Assembly (NCBI GenBank): GCA_963575745.1
Contig: CAUYUJ010005703.1
Location: 75,001 to 139,000 of the forward strand
From: Prorocentrum cordatum
Taxonomy: Eukaryota; Sar; Dinophyceae; Prorocentrales; Prorocentraceae
DNA: 64,000 nucleotides
Direction: 5' to 3'
Shown here: positions 51,606-60,289 of the stretch, in pieces
Layout: each line of letters begins with the position of its first letter
Numbering within the stretch: position 1 is the stretch's first letter
Made by a program: the position numbers and the translations under genes
Notes under the pieces: generated by a model
Seen by the model: only the letters and a program-made list of their open reading frames with translations
What the model was told of the DNA's origin: nothing
The model's database searches: none

Positions 51606-53620
51606 TCACTGGTCTCGGGGGTGGAGAGGGGGGTCGCTTGGCCCTATAAGCTCGCCTTTGCCGTCGCCCTTATCATTGTTCCTAGCCTGCCCGGGGGAGC
51701 CGATGATGCTGCGACCTGACTGGGGCCAGCCCTTCTCGAGCACCGCACACTGAAGTTGGTAGCCTACCACGACCAGGACTGTGGTCCCTTTTTCCATGGC
51801 AGGCATGCGGGCCCTCACCACCTCCACCGTCTGCGCGGCCTCTGGGATGTTTGCGTAGCCAGAGTGAAGATTGGATGTGACCTCGACTGAGGGGTTGTCG
51901 ACCAGGAGGAACCGGCGTCTTTCATCCGAGGGCTGCGGTGGGGGTTGTGGGTCCCGTAGTAACGTCTCCATGTCGCCTGTGGTGGTCTTGGCCGATTCAG
52001 CCAGCGCCCAGAGCCTCCCTTTGTCCCAGGGTCGTACCTGCTGCCACGGTAGTCCTTCCACGATCGGTCTCTGCGTCAGCGGATTGGTGAGCCCTGTCCG
52101 AATAGCCTTGTTGTAGAAGGCTACGTTCGGCCACGATAGGAGAAGAGGATGCATGCGGTAGCCTAGGTCCAGTTGTACAACTGCAGGGTGATCCCCGCCC
52201 AGAGCATTGTACAGCTTGTCGAATATGGAGAGACACAGTCCCCTATCCGCCGCCTTCCTGGAGAGGACAGTGGGGGGAAGCTGCCTGGGGTCGCCGACCA
52301 GTAGTAGGTGTTCTCCCGAACGTATGACATTGACGAAGGGCATTGCCGCCATGTGTTCGTGGGCCTGTTCCGCCTCGTCGATGATGAGCAGAGCCGTTGG
52401 TACCAGCTTGAGCGACTCTGCCGCCTCGTGGGTAGCGATGATCAGCTTGGCGTCGCTTAGCAGCTGTGAGCGGAAGGACAGGAGCTCCTTGGACGGCCCA
52501 TTCTGCTTGGGAGGGCGGCCGTGGGTCCTCTGAAAGTGCCCCACTGGGGTCAAGGACGCAATCTTAGGCGCCACTCGGGCGCCCTTCGCGAGCCTGACAC
52601 ACCTGTTGGGGAAGCCGGTCTCGTCAGCCAGTCCATTCTCCTCGTGCGCAATCCCGAGCCCGATGGCAGGCTGATCGGCTGCCGTGTTCGACCCGGCCGT
52701 GAGGGCCACAGATTGCCTCGCAGGAAGCGAACTAGCCCATGCGTCCATGGTGGCCACCGTGAATAGAGTCTTGCCAGTCCCTGGGGGTCCATGTGCTATC
52801 GTCGCGTGGCGTCGGGTGGTGGCGGTCAGTGCTTTGGCAGCGTTCTCGTTTAGTCGGTGCCGTCTGGCGGCGTCGTTGAGGCTGTCAATGGGAGGAAGGT
52901 TGCGCACTCGCTGGAGGACCTGCCCGATGGACCCATCAACCTCATCGTCTGTGAATGGTGTGACGGCTTGCGCCTTGCTGCGATGCTGCAGCCTCGAGTC
53001 TTCCACCGCCGCCACGCCCGGTAGGCACTGCGCTCTGCTCTCAAGGGGGGCCCTCGCCCTTGCCAGGAGGGAATTGCTGCATGCCCTCGCATTATCCACT
53101 TCGTTGGCCCTTAGCCTGTCTCTCCGTTCGGTGGTCCGCAGATTGAGGTAGAACGTTATCACATCCAGTGGAGAGCCCACCAAGTCGTCCGATGCTTGCT
53201 GCAGCTTGTAGAACTCACTGATGGCCTGGTAGATTCTCCAGTACTGCAGCTTTGACGGCGCTCTGTCCAGTCGGAACAGGACCTCTCCCTCGCTGTCTGC
53301 GTTTGACTCCTTGCCGAGAGCCCGAAGCTCCTCTGCCCGCTTGGAGTCGCACCATGCCAGAGCTTGGTTGGTGGGATACCTTGCGCCTTCCCTGAGCTCC
53401 ATTACGACGCACTCGTTGCTGGGGATGTGGCCACCAAATTCCGGGGGCCACACGAGCCTGGGGGAGGCGACCTGGTCCTCTGACGGGTTCGTGAGGCTGA
53501 GGAGCAGCGCCCGTGACTGCGAGTCCTGACCCCCGTCCATTCCCTTGAGCGACAGCCTGAATTCACTTGGCCATTGCAGGTGTAGGAGTGTCTTCCCATC
53601 CTGGGGGGGGGGGGGAACGC
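51606..53620 (-). CDS. UPF1-like superfamily 1 helicase (RecA1 and start of RecA2)
   Basis: Recognised by Walker A IAHGPPGTGKTLFTVATMDA (about 52,790-52,767), motif II LLIIDEAEQAHEHM, motif III LLVGDPRQLPPTVLS and motif IV LGYRMHPLLLSWPN. This is the SF1 UPF1/SETX-type pattern; such enzymes unwind RNA or DNA 5'-3' with ATP. The N-terminal part (FRLSLKGMDGGQDSQSRALL..., SDDLVGSPLDVITFYLNL) replaces the usual CH or stalk regions. The frame shown starts after a C13 run at 53,603-53,615, where it joins the upstream frame (LDKYKLRRAFPPP). Within a retroelement it could displace RNA from cDNA or assist strand transfer; that is inference. A TGA ends the frame inside RecA2. Confidence 0.85.
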
Positions 53621-54730
53621 GCGGCGAAGCTTATATTTGTCGAGCGTGCGGCCAGCCGATAGCTCGTGCGTGGGGGCGACCGCCACTTCCACGGCGCAGC
53701 TCTTCTTGCGTGCCAGGTCGGTTCTGGCTTTTACTGCGCCGTCCAATGTCGTCTCCGTGGGGGCCGTGGTCTCCGCCCATGCCAGTCTGGACAGAATGAT
53801 ACCCCTCTGTTGTAGGTCCTGCCCCTAATGTCTTGGCAGGTTGACTCCTCCTGCGATTTTCCCCAGGGGGCGCGCAGACGGAACTGGGCTCCAGGGCGTT
53901 CTGCTGGCACGGAAGCATCTGCATGATGGCCTTGGCTGCGGTATCAGCTGGGGGGTCTGGGGACGTCGGCGAGGTGAGCAGGTGGCGGCCGCTGGTCCAG
54001 CCGAAGTCCTCCCCCCGTAACGACCCGCCCCGTTCGGCGGGGTCTTGCGACGATGCCCTGCTGGACCCGGCCAGCCTGTCGCACAGGTTTTGGGGGGGGG
54101 GGGGGGCGGCCCCTCTGCGCAGATGCGAGGGGGAGGCGGGCCGCTCCCTCCCAAAGTCCTTATGTTGAGCCATGGGTTAATCCCCCCGCCACGTCGGTAT
54201 AGGTCTGCCGGCCGCAGGTTGGCAGATGGGATCGTGTCGGTGGGGGTGATGAAACTGAAATCGTCGTCCCGAAATGGAAAGTCGACCGGTAAGTGGTCCC
54301 AATCATCCGGGAACGTCCAGCCCGGTAGGTGCACGCGGCCCTCTTCCGCGTCCGGACAGGGGAGTTCCCACCCTGGCCACGCGTGTCTCTCGATTTCAAG
54401 ATTGGCGATGCAGTCTCTGGTCCCCCCTCGGGTCCGGGCCCAGAGGTTGCCTGCCTGAGTATAGCTCCTGGGGTCAGGCCACCCGTGCTCCTTCTGCTTT
54501 GCGGCCTCCTGGTAATGTTCGTTACTCATGAGATGCGCCTTGCCGTCGCAGTGCTTCTGACAGACCTCGCACCACCAGCGCCACTCTTGGTGGAAGGGCG
54601 CCCATCGCATCCAGGGGCATTCACGGGCCCGAAAGGGGTTGGTTGTGCCCTCTGCACTGGGACCACTCTTGCAGGGCTCGAACGGAGACTGCCATCTGAC
54701 AAGGGGCCCATTGTTGTTTCTCTGTACCAT
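53621..54730 (-). CDS. C2H2 (U1-type) zinc-finger region fused ahead of the helicase
   Basis: Starts at ATG 54,730 (MVQRNNNGPLVRWQSPFEP). A single finger, WWCEVCQKHCDGKAHLMSNE followed by H, has C-x2-C and H-x5-H spacing as in U1-type and dsRNA-binding zinc fingers. Acidic aromatic blocks follow (GWTFPDDWDHLPVDFPFRDD). At a C14 run (54,087-54,100) the protein-like frame shifts to SSQDPAERGGSLRGEDFGW and ADTAAKAIMQMLPCQQNA, then shifts again near 53,805 into QRGIILSRLAWAETTAPTET and KKSCAVEVAVAPTHELSAGR, which leads into the helicase. These are probably one polypeptide with the helicase. The finger could bind structured RNA. Confidence 0.65.
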
Positions 54731-54756
54731 CCCGCGGCGGCGCAGCGGGGGGAAGC

Positions 54757-54771
54757 GCAGCCGATAGCTGC
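54757..54771 (-). promoter_or_regulatory. GCAGCTATCGGCTGC motif between RNase H and finger ORF
   Basis: One-base variant of the GCGGCTATCGGCTGC motif repeated in the 3' regions of A, B and C. It sits 27 bp upstream of the ATG at 54,730. It could mark an RNA processing or internal initiation point, or an old junction between two elements. Confidence 0.45.
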
Positions 54772-54824
54772 GGATGCTGGAAGAATGTGCGGGGGGGAGA
54801 AGCTTGAGCCGACGCGGCGCGGGC

Positions 54825-57152
54825 TCAGATGCTGCGGCGATCGGACGGACGTCGACCCGAGTGAGGGGGGCCAGGGGGCGGGGCAGGCGGGGGATGCGCG
54901 AGCGAATGGGCAAACTCAGCGGCCGCGATGGGGTCGCACAGGCTGGCGCCACCGGGGGGGGCGCAAGGGAAGTAGGCGGGGGTGGGGGGGTCGGGCCCAC
55001 TCCACTGAGCGTGGGAAGTGACAGCCGTAACGCCTTCCCTACGTAGGGCGTCTGCCCAATACACCCCAATGGTGGCCAGACTGTCAGCCGCCTTGCTAAG
55101 TCTGCGCCTGACGGCTTGCCATGTGAGTACCCAGCCAGCAACTTCGACCTGTCCCAAGGCCTCCCCCATCTGCTGAGCCAAGTGCAGCCTTCGGTATCTG
55201 GCTGTGCCAGCACCGTACCTTACCGCAGCTAGGTTGTCGCCGGCAATCCGCGCTGTGCGGGTAGGACTGTTAATGTGGGGAAGCAGTGCCAGCCCGGCAC
55301 GACAGCCTGCAACCTCGGCCATTTGGGCGTTGCTGCAGTCTGGGAGAGCGACTATGGCAATGGCGAGCACACGGGGTGCCCCGGCGCTGGGGTTGTGGTG
55401 CCACAGTATGGCCCCGGCGCCGGAGACCTTCTCGCCTTCCCCGATGGATCTTGCCCCCCCATCAAAGGTGACCTCGTAAGGCCATTGGGTGGAATCAGAA
55501 TCGGGAAAAGGGGAGTCGCGAACAGTTATCTCGTCGCCTGGCTCAAGTCTGTTGTTGGCCCTGAGAGTAGTGGTGTGCAACCGACATTCGCGGCAGAAGG
55601 TCGACGACCAACACGCGGTTGGAGAGTTGTCAGTCCTTGGGCATGGGAACCACCCTCTGCCGGGAGGCATCCACGCCGCGCGGCTATGTGTGGACTGCAG
55701 CACCACCAGTCTGTCATCTGGGTTGCAGTGTCTGCTGACAACCGGGAGCCTCCGGATTTCGCCCCCAGCTCTGTCTGCGCGCCTTTGTGCGCGGGGACCG
55801 GCCGCCCCGCAAATTGCCCCGGCCGGCGGGGGATTCGGGTTGCACGCGTGGCAACGGTCACGCCGCGCGGTCCACACAGCCGTTTCGTCATGTCTGCCAA
55901 CCCTGGAGGGGTCGCTCTCGGTCTGCTCGTCTTCATCGCTCCCTTCGTGGGGGTCCATGTCTGGGGTGGCCAGCCCGCGCAGGATGAGAGTGGCCGCGAC
56001 GCTTGCTTCCAGGGGGGGGGCAGTAAGGTTGACGCAGTAGCGGAAGGAGATCTGGTGTAACACTTTGGCCAGCAGCGGTTGGTGCACGCCCTCGCTTGCG
56101 ATGGCTTGGGCCAGGGTTGGCGGGTCGTCGGGCCCGCGCATGGTGTCCCAGACGAGAGCGGCCGCCGGGCACCAGTGCCAGACGTGTTCGGTCGTGGCTT
56201 CTCCCAGCCCACAGAGTGGACAACGACCGTGCGGCCCTTCCCTGATTGGCGGCCTCAAGAGCCCCCCCGAGCTAGCGCAGGCGCAAGCTTGTGCTCTCAG
56301 AGAGGGGGGGAGAGTATCAGGGGGAAGCGTTTGCCAGAGGGCGAGGGTGCGGGGTCCGTTGCCGATGCATCTACTACACCAGGCAGCCCCCTCGTCGTTC
56401 GGGCCGGCTGTGATCCACACTCTGCAGGCCGGCGCCTCGCAGGGACATCTGCGGGGTACTCTTTCGTCATCCCCCCTGCGCCTTGCCGGGCCTGGCAGGC
56501 CGTTACTGAGCACCCTTAGCACGTGGTGCGCACAGGTGAAGGTGACGCAATACCGTAGCAACTGCCACTCCCCACCCACAGAGGGCTGCCATCTTCTCCC
56601 TTGGCTGGTTTTTTGAAGCCAGGCGGTGAAGTGATGACTGTTCATCTGTGCCCAGGCCGCCACATAGGTGATTATGCCGTATTGCCTGCCCTCCAGTAGG
56701 TGATGTCGTTGCCTCAAAGCGAGTAGGCCCTGGGCGGCCCTTCGCTCTGTGATCATTTTGGGCCGCGGGGGACGTGCCTCTGGGGCCTGGGCTGCTCGGC
56801 CACTCCAGTTCAGCAGCTTGTTCCATCTGGTGCTGGCCCGCTTCCTGAGTGCGCAGGGCCCCCAGAAGTCCCCGAGTGCGAACGCTCTTGCGGCAACAGC
56901 GCGGGCTGTTGCTGCAGGGCACATAGGCGTGCCCTGCACTTGGAAGCGCATGCCGAGTCCGGCCAGGACTATGTCGGGGACCCAGGAGGCCCCGGCCAGC
57001 CCGAGGACAGTTCTCAACTGGGCACACAGCTCACGCTCCTGCGTCACGTCCGGGGGGGGCGTAGCGTGCAGCGTAAGGGGCCAGAGAAACCATATGCGCG
57101 TTCCACGCAGCGGCCGTCCTGGAAGGGGACATCTTGGCCAGGTGCAGCGCAA
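54825..57152 (-). CDS. Element C RT thumb, zinc knuckle and RNase H
   Basis: Continues the reverse transcriptase after a frameshift at a C8 run (57,052-57,059): ELCAQLRTVLGLAGASWVPD, LLALRQRHHLLEGRQYG. A CCHC-like knuckle GRCPLCGLGEATTEHVWHWC lies near residue 310. The RNase H domain has the four acidic positions: VTFDGGARS (D), QMAEVAGCRAG (E), RIAGDNLAAV (D) and SKAADSLATIG (D). RNase H removes the RNA strand after first-strand synthesis. A Pro-rich tail ends at 54,825. The domain order matches RNase H-bearing LINE clades; exact clade not determined. Confidence 0.85.
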   Translation of the reverse strand: MRCTWPRCPLPGRPLRGTRIWFLWPLTLHATPPPDVTQERELCAQLRTVLGLAGASWVPDIVLAGLGMRFQVQGTPMCPAATARAVAARAFALGDFWGPCALRKRASTRWNKLLNWSGRAAQAPEARPPRPKMITERRAAQGLLALRQRHHLLEGRQYGIITYVAAWAQMNSHHFTAWLQKTSQGRRWQPSVGGEWQLLRYCVTFTCAHHVLRVLSNGLPGPARRRGDDERVPRRCPCEAPACRVWITAGPNDEGAAWCSRCIGNGPRTLALWQTLPPDTLPPSLRAQACACASSGGLLRPPIREGPHGRCPLCGLGEATTEHVWHWCPAAALVWDTMRGPDDPPTLAQAIASEGVHQPLLAKVLHQISFRYCVNLTAPPLEASVAATLILRGLATPDMDPHEGSDEDEQTESDPSRVGRHDETAVWTARRDRCHACNPNPPPAGAICGAAGPRAQRRADRAGGEIRRLPVVSRHCNPDDRLVVLQSTHSRAAWMPPGRGWFPCPRTDNSPTACWSSTFCRECRLHTTTLRANNRLEPGDEITVRDSPFPDSDSTQWPYEVTFDGGARSIGEGEKVSGAGAILWHHNPSAGAPRVLAIAIVALPDCSNAQMAEVAGCRAGLALLPHINSPTRTARIAGDNLAAVRYGAGTARYRRLHLAQQMGEALGQVEVAGWVLTWQAVRRRLSKAADSLATIGVYWADALRREGVTAVTSHAQWSGPDPPTPAYFPCAPPGGASLCDPIAAAEFAHSLAHPPPAPPPGPPHSGRRPSDRRSI

Positions 57153-58611
57153 GGGATCTCTCCCTCATCCTGGGGAGGGGGCGGTTCCACGTGCCCGTGC
57201 GTAAGACCTCTGCTTGCTCTCCTGTGAGTCCTCCGTTCAGCGGAGGGTCGTCGCCCTCTGCTGCTCTGGATACTACTACTGCCCCCAGGCACGGCCATTG
57301 CTCCCTCACCGCCGATCCTCCAAGGGGGGTGTGCTCCATGAGTGTGCGCCACCATCCTTGGCCTCCCGCAGGTACGAGCGCCGTCTTGAACGTGCAGTTG
57401 CAGGCGCGTTGATAGTGTGTGCACCGGATGGGCCCACGATCCCCCATGTAGCTGCCAATCAGAGCCTGGATCAAGAGCGCAGGAAGACCCGAGATGAGCA
57501 CGCTGTCGCCATCCTGCTCAAAGTGTCCGGGGGCCTCCTCCAGCGCCGCGCGGATGTCGGAGGAGTCATCGGTGCGCGCCCCTCTGCATCTGTGCGCTTC
57601 GACCAGGAGCCCGGCGGCCTTGGCGGCCCAGGGGAGTGCGATTGCTACGCGTAGAGCATGTCTTGTTGTGCTTACAAGCGCGGCGAGGTCGTCTACGTAC
57701 GTGGGGTCGCCCTCTCCTGTGATGGATGCAATGGCGCCTATGAGAGGGTCATATCCCAAGCTCCACAGGAGGGGGAGGCGGTGCCCCCCATGCCGACGGA
57801 TCTGAGTAGGCGGCGCTCTGGCCCTTTGTACTTGCCCTTACACGTCTTCACCTTCCGCTCGATAACCAATGCTTTTAGGGCGCCGAGTAGCCACGAGGGG
57901 AGCCCCCACCTCTGTAGGAGGGCGTCAACCCATTGGAGCGAAATCCTTTCGAACGCTTTGTTCTGATCGCAGAAGATGACGGCAGTGCAGGGGGCCTCGC
58001 CCGAACCGGAGGCGGCGCGCTCGATGTAGTCCTCCACCACCGCGTGATGCTGCCCGAGAAGGGGCCCAACCAGGACCCGGTGCGGTTGGTGGTTTGGGGG
58101 TAGCGCTCAAGTGCTGTGTGACCTTGGTGATGTTGGGGCCACGCTGCCCCCCTCTCTTGGCCGCTTGATTGGGACTTAGGAGTGGTTCGACGACTGGGCC
58201 GAGAAGGTCGGCCAGGGATGCCCCGTAGAGACACCGCATGCAAGGGGGGAGTTGGAGCGGCCTCATGTCGTCGGGCCCTTTTGCGCCCGCTTTCTTCCCA
58301 ATCCAGACCAGGAGGTCGACTGAGGGCCCCAGTGCCTCATCGATGAGGGCAGGGTTGAGATCCGCTGCGTACCACGCCTGGGCGAGGAGGCAGGCGACGA
58401 ACCTTGCGCCTGGGTGAAAGGCTTCGCACGGGATTCCGTCAACCCCTGGCGCGCTCCCACTGGGGGCGAGGACGGTGGCAGCTAGCTTTGCCCAACAGGG
58501 GGCAGGTCGACTGGATATGTCAGTGCCAGGGTGTCCCAAAAAGTACTGATCAAGGAGCCGGCCAGCCGGAGAGGGGGGTCGGAATGCCAAATCGAGCTGC
58601 GGCTGCCCCAC
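57060..58611 (-). CDS. Element C reverse transcriptase core (frameshifted)
   Basis: Three frames form one domain. 58,497-58,100 reads APSGSAPGVDGIPCEAFHPG, LVWIGKKAGAKGPDDMRPLQ and SPNQAAKRGGQRGPNITKVT. 58,090-57,790 reads motif A AVIFCDQNKAFERISLQW. 57,783-57,060 reads LLWSLGYDPLIGAIASI (after motif B) and motif C GDPTYVDDLAALVSTT, with a canonical YVDD. Joins fall at C5 (58,498-58,502), C5 next to A3 (58,096-58,100) and G6 (57,784-57,789) runs. Catalytic Asp residues are all present, so the enzyme may be intact if the homopolymers are miscalled. Confidence 0.82.
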
Positions 58612-60254
58612 AGTACCTTGTCAACCTGATTGGGCCTATCGTGCCAGTTACCGTCGTGGCCCCTCACTCCTAGAATGGCGTGGGTATTTTTATATATGCC
58701 CCGCCCGGTCCTGTAGTGGGTCGCGAGGGGGGAGCGTTCTGCTCCTGGGCCTCGCTGGACGGGGGATAGGTGCATCGCCCTTCTCTGCGTGACCTCAGCG
58801 TCCCAAGTCTTGAGCCAGAGACCTGCCTGATCTGGGGTTAGGTCGTGTCCGTCCCATCCAAACTCATGTAACCAAGCTGCCAGGGCCCCCACTGGGCGTG
58901 TGACTTGCTGTCTCTGACTGGCTGCCGCCAGCAGCAGCCCCGTTGAGGCTCGCGCTCCGTGTGACTTCCACTTTTCCCACCAGTCCTGCACGGCCGAGGA
59001 GAGGGCGTGCCTCCCGAATCTCATGAGGGCGGGAAGGACTGGGGGGAGGAAAGTGCGGTCATCTGGACCTCCCGGCGCTGGAGCGGGGTCGCTGGGCAAG
59101 CGAGAGGCGTCGCCATCGTCGTTGTCCGGGTGATTGTCGGGGAACCCACCTGGGCGGGCCGGCCTGATCCAGTCTGAGGGCTGGATTAGGCCGCAAAGGT
59201 TGACAGTTGGCACGCCGAAGGGGATCTCCAGGTCTGCGTAGATCCTGCGGAGCTGCACGCGCGCGGCAGTTGGGAGTTTTCTCAAATCTGCCGCCCTCAT
59301 GGTGTCATCCCTTCTCGCTCTCCTTGTGCCCTGGGGGTCAAGCGAAATGAGGGCATGATCTGATAGAGTGAGCCGCCATAGCTTCCGGGGGTCATAGGCG
59401 TGTATGTGGCTGATTGGGCAGGCACAGGTGCCAATTTGGGATTTACTTTCCTTGTCAATCCTGGCTGGGCCGTGCATGCGAATGGCGACGGAGCCGGAGC
59501 TGGTTAGGATGTCCCTCAAGAGGGCTGCAGCCTCTACCTCTCCGTCCCTCGGGTGTTGAAGCTGCAGGTTGACGCCCCCTCCCCAGTAGGTGTCGAGTGG
59601 CCCCCGCCGTTCCGCAGCCGACGCGATCTCCGCAAGGGTCTCTTCCTTCCTGGTGGGGGGGAGGTAGATGGACACAAGGCGAATTCCCCTTTCGCCCTGC
59701 TGCGCTATCGCGGCTACTGCACAGCCCGGCACTATGTCTTGCTGATCCAGGAGGGGGGTTCCGTGCGGGAGGAGAATCCCTACCCCACCAGCCAGTCCCC
59801 CTGTAGGTCCCAGGAATCCCGGGGAGGCGACCACCGTCCGCGCCGGGAACATGGTCTTCCACACCTCGGCCTCATGTTCGGACCAATGGGTCTCCTGAAT
59901 GAGGGCGATTCCATTGCTCAAAGTGACCTGCGTTAGGAGGGCGTGCTTGACCTGGCTCTTGCTGGCGGTGCAGCTTCTGAGGTGCCTAACGTTCCAGCGA
60001 GAGAACCTGGGGAGACAGGCATGGGGGGTGGTGTTCAAGGCGCGCATCGCGTCGTCAAGGGACAGGGCGCCGCACAAGTCGTCCCATGTGGGGTGCGTCC
60101 AGGGTGTATGGTGCAACAGCGCCCATAGGCTCCTTGGAGCCCGAATGCTGCGGTGGCACCTTTCCTCCAGTGCTTCGTTGAGCGTGCGACGTGCCTGGTC
60201 CCAAGCGCGCGTGCGCATTCCCGGAGCTCGAAGGTGCCGGGGAGGGGGCCCCAA
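58482..60254 (-). CDS. Element C AP endonuclease and linker
   Basis: Endonuclease motifs: FSRWNVRHLRS, GIALIQETHWSEHEAEVW (catalytic Glu), GLAGGVGILLPHG, IRLVSIYLPPTRKEE, TYWGGGVNLQLQHP and RLTLSDHALISLDP. The usual GDFN is GGVN, so the Asp that binds metal is missing at that place. After the endonuclease is a linker of about 300 residues (FDRTFLPPVLPALMRFG-like, WEKWKSHGARASTGLLLAAA) leading to the reverse transcriptase. The frame overlaps the end of the methyltransferase frame by about 33 bp in the -1 phase and has no ATG at its start (TTG at 60,254), so it may be expressed by -1 frameshifting or be separated by an indel. Confidence 0.78.
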   Translation of the reverse strand: MGPPPRHLRAPGMRTRAWDQARRTLNEALEERCHRSIRAPRSLWALLHHTPWTHPTWDDLCGALSLDDAMRALNTTPHACLPRFSRWNVRHLRSCTASKSQVKHALLTQVTLSNGIALIQETHWSEHEAEVWKTMFPARTVVASPGFLGPTGGLAGGVGILLPHGTPLLDQQDIVPGCAVAAIAQQGERGIRLVSIYLPPTRKEETLAEIASAAERRGPLDTYWGGGVNLQLQHPRDGEVEAAALLRDILTSSGSVAIRMHGPARIDKESKSQIGTCACPISHIHAYDPRKLWRLTLSDHALISLDPQGTRRARRDDTMRAADLRKLPTAARVQLRRIYADLEIPFGVPTVNLCGLIQPSDWIRPARPGGFPDNHPDNDDGDASRLPSDPAPAPGGPDDRTFLPPVLPALMRFGRHALSSAVQDWWEKWKSHGARASTGLLLAAASQRQQVTRPVGALAAWLHEFGWDGHDLTPDQAGLWLKTWDAEVTQRRAMHLSPVQRGPGAERSPLATHYRTGRGIYKNTHAILGVRGHDGNWHDRPNQVDKVLWGSRSSIWHSDPPLRLAGSLISTFWDTLALTYPVDLPPVGQS

Positions 60255-60289
60255 CGCTCTGCGGAGCGTATTGGGGTCCCTGGTAGAGT

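Noticed and set aside
53825-53827. TAG in the zinc-finger frame as another in-frame stop
   Set aside because: Upstream of it that frame is Arg/Pro-rich and probably out of phase after the C14 run, so the TAG is likely irrelevant.
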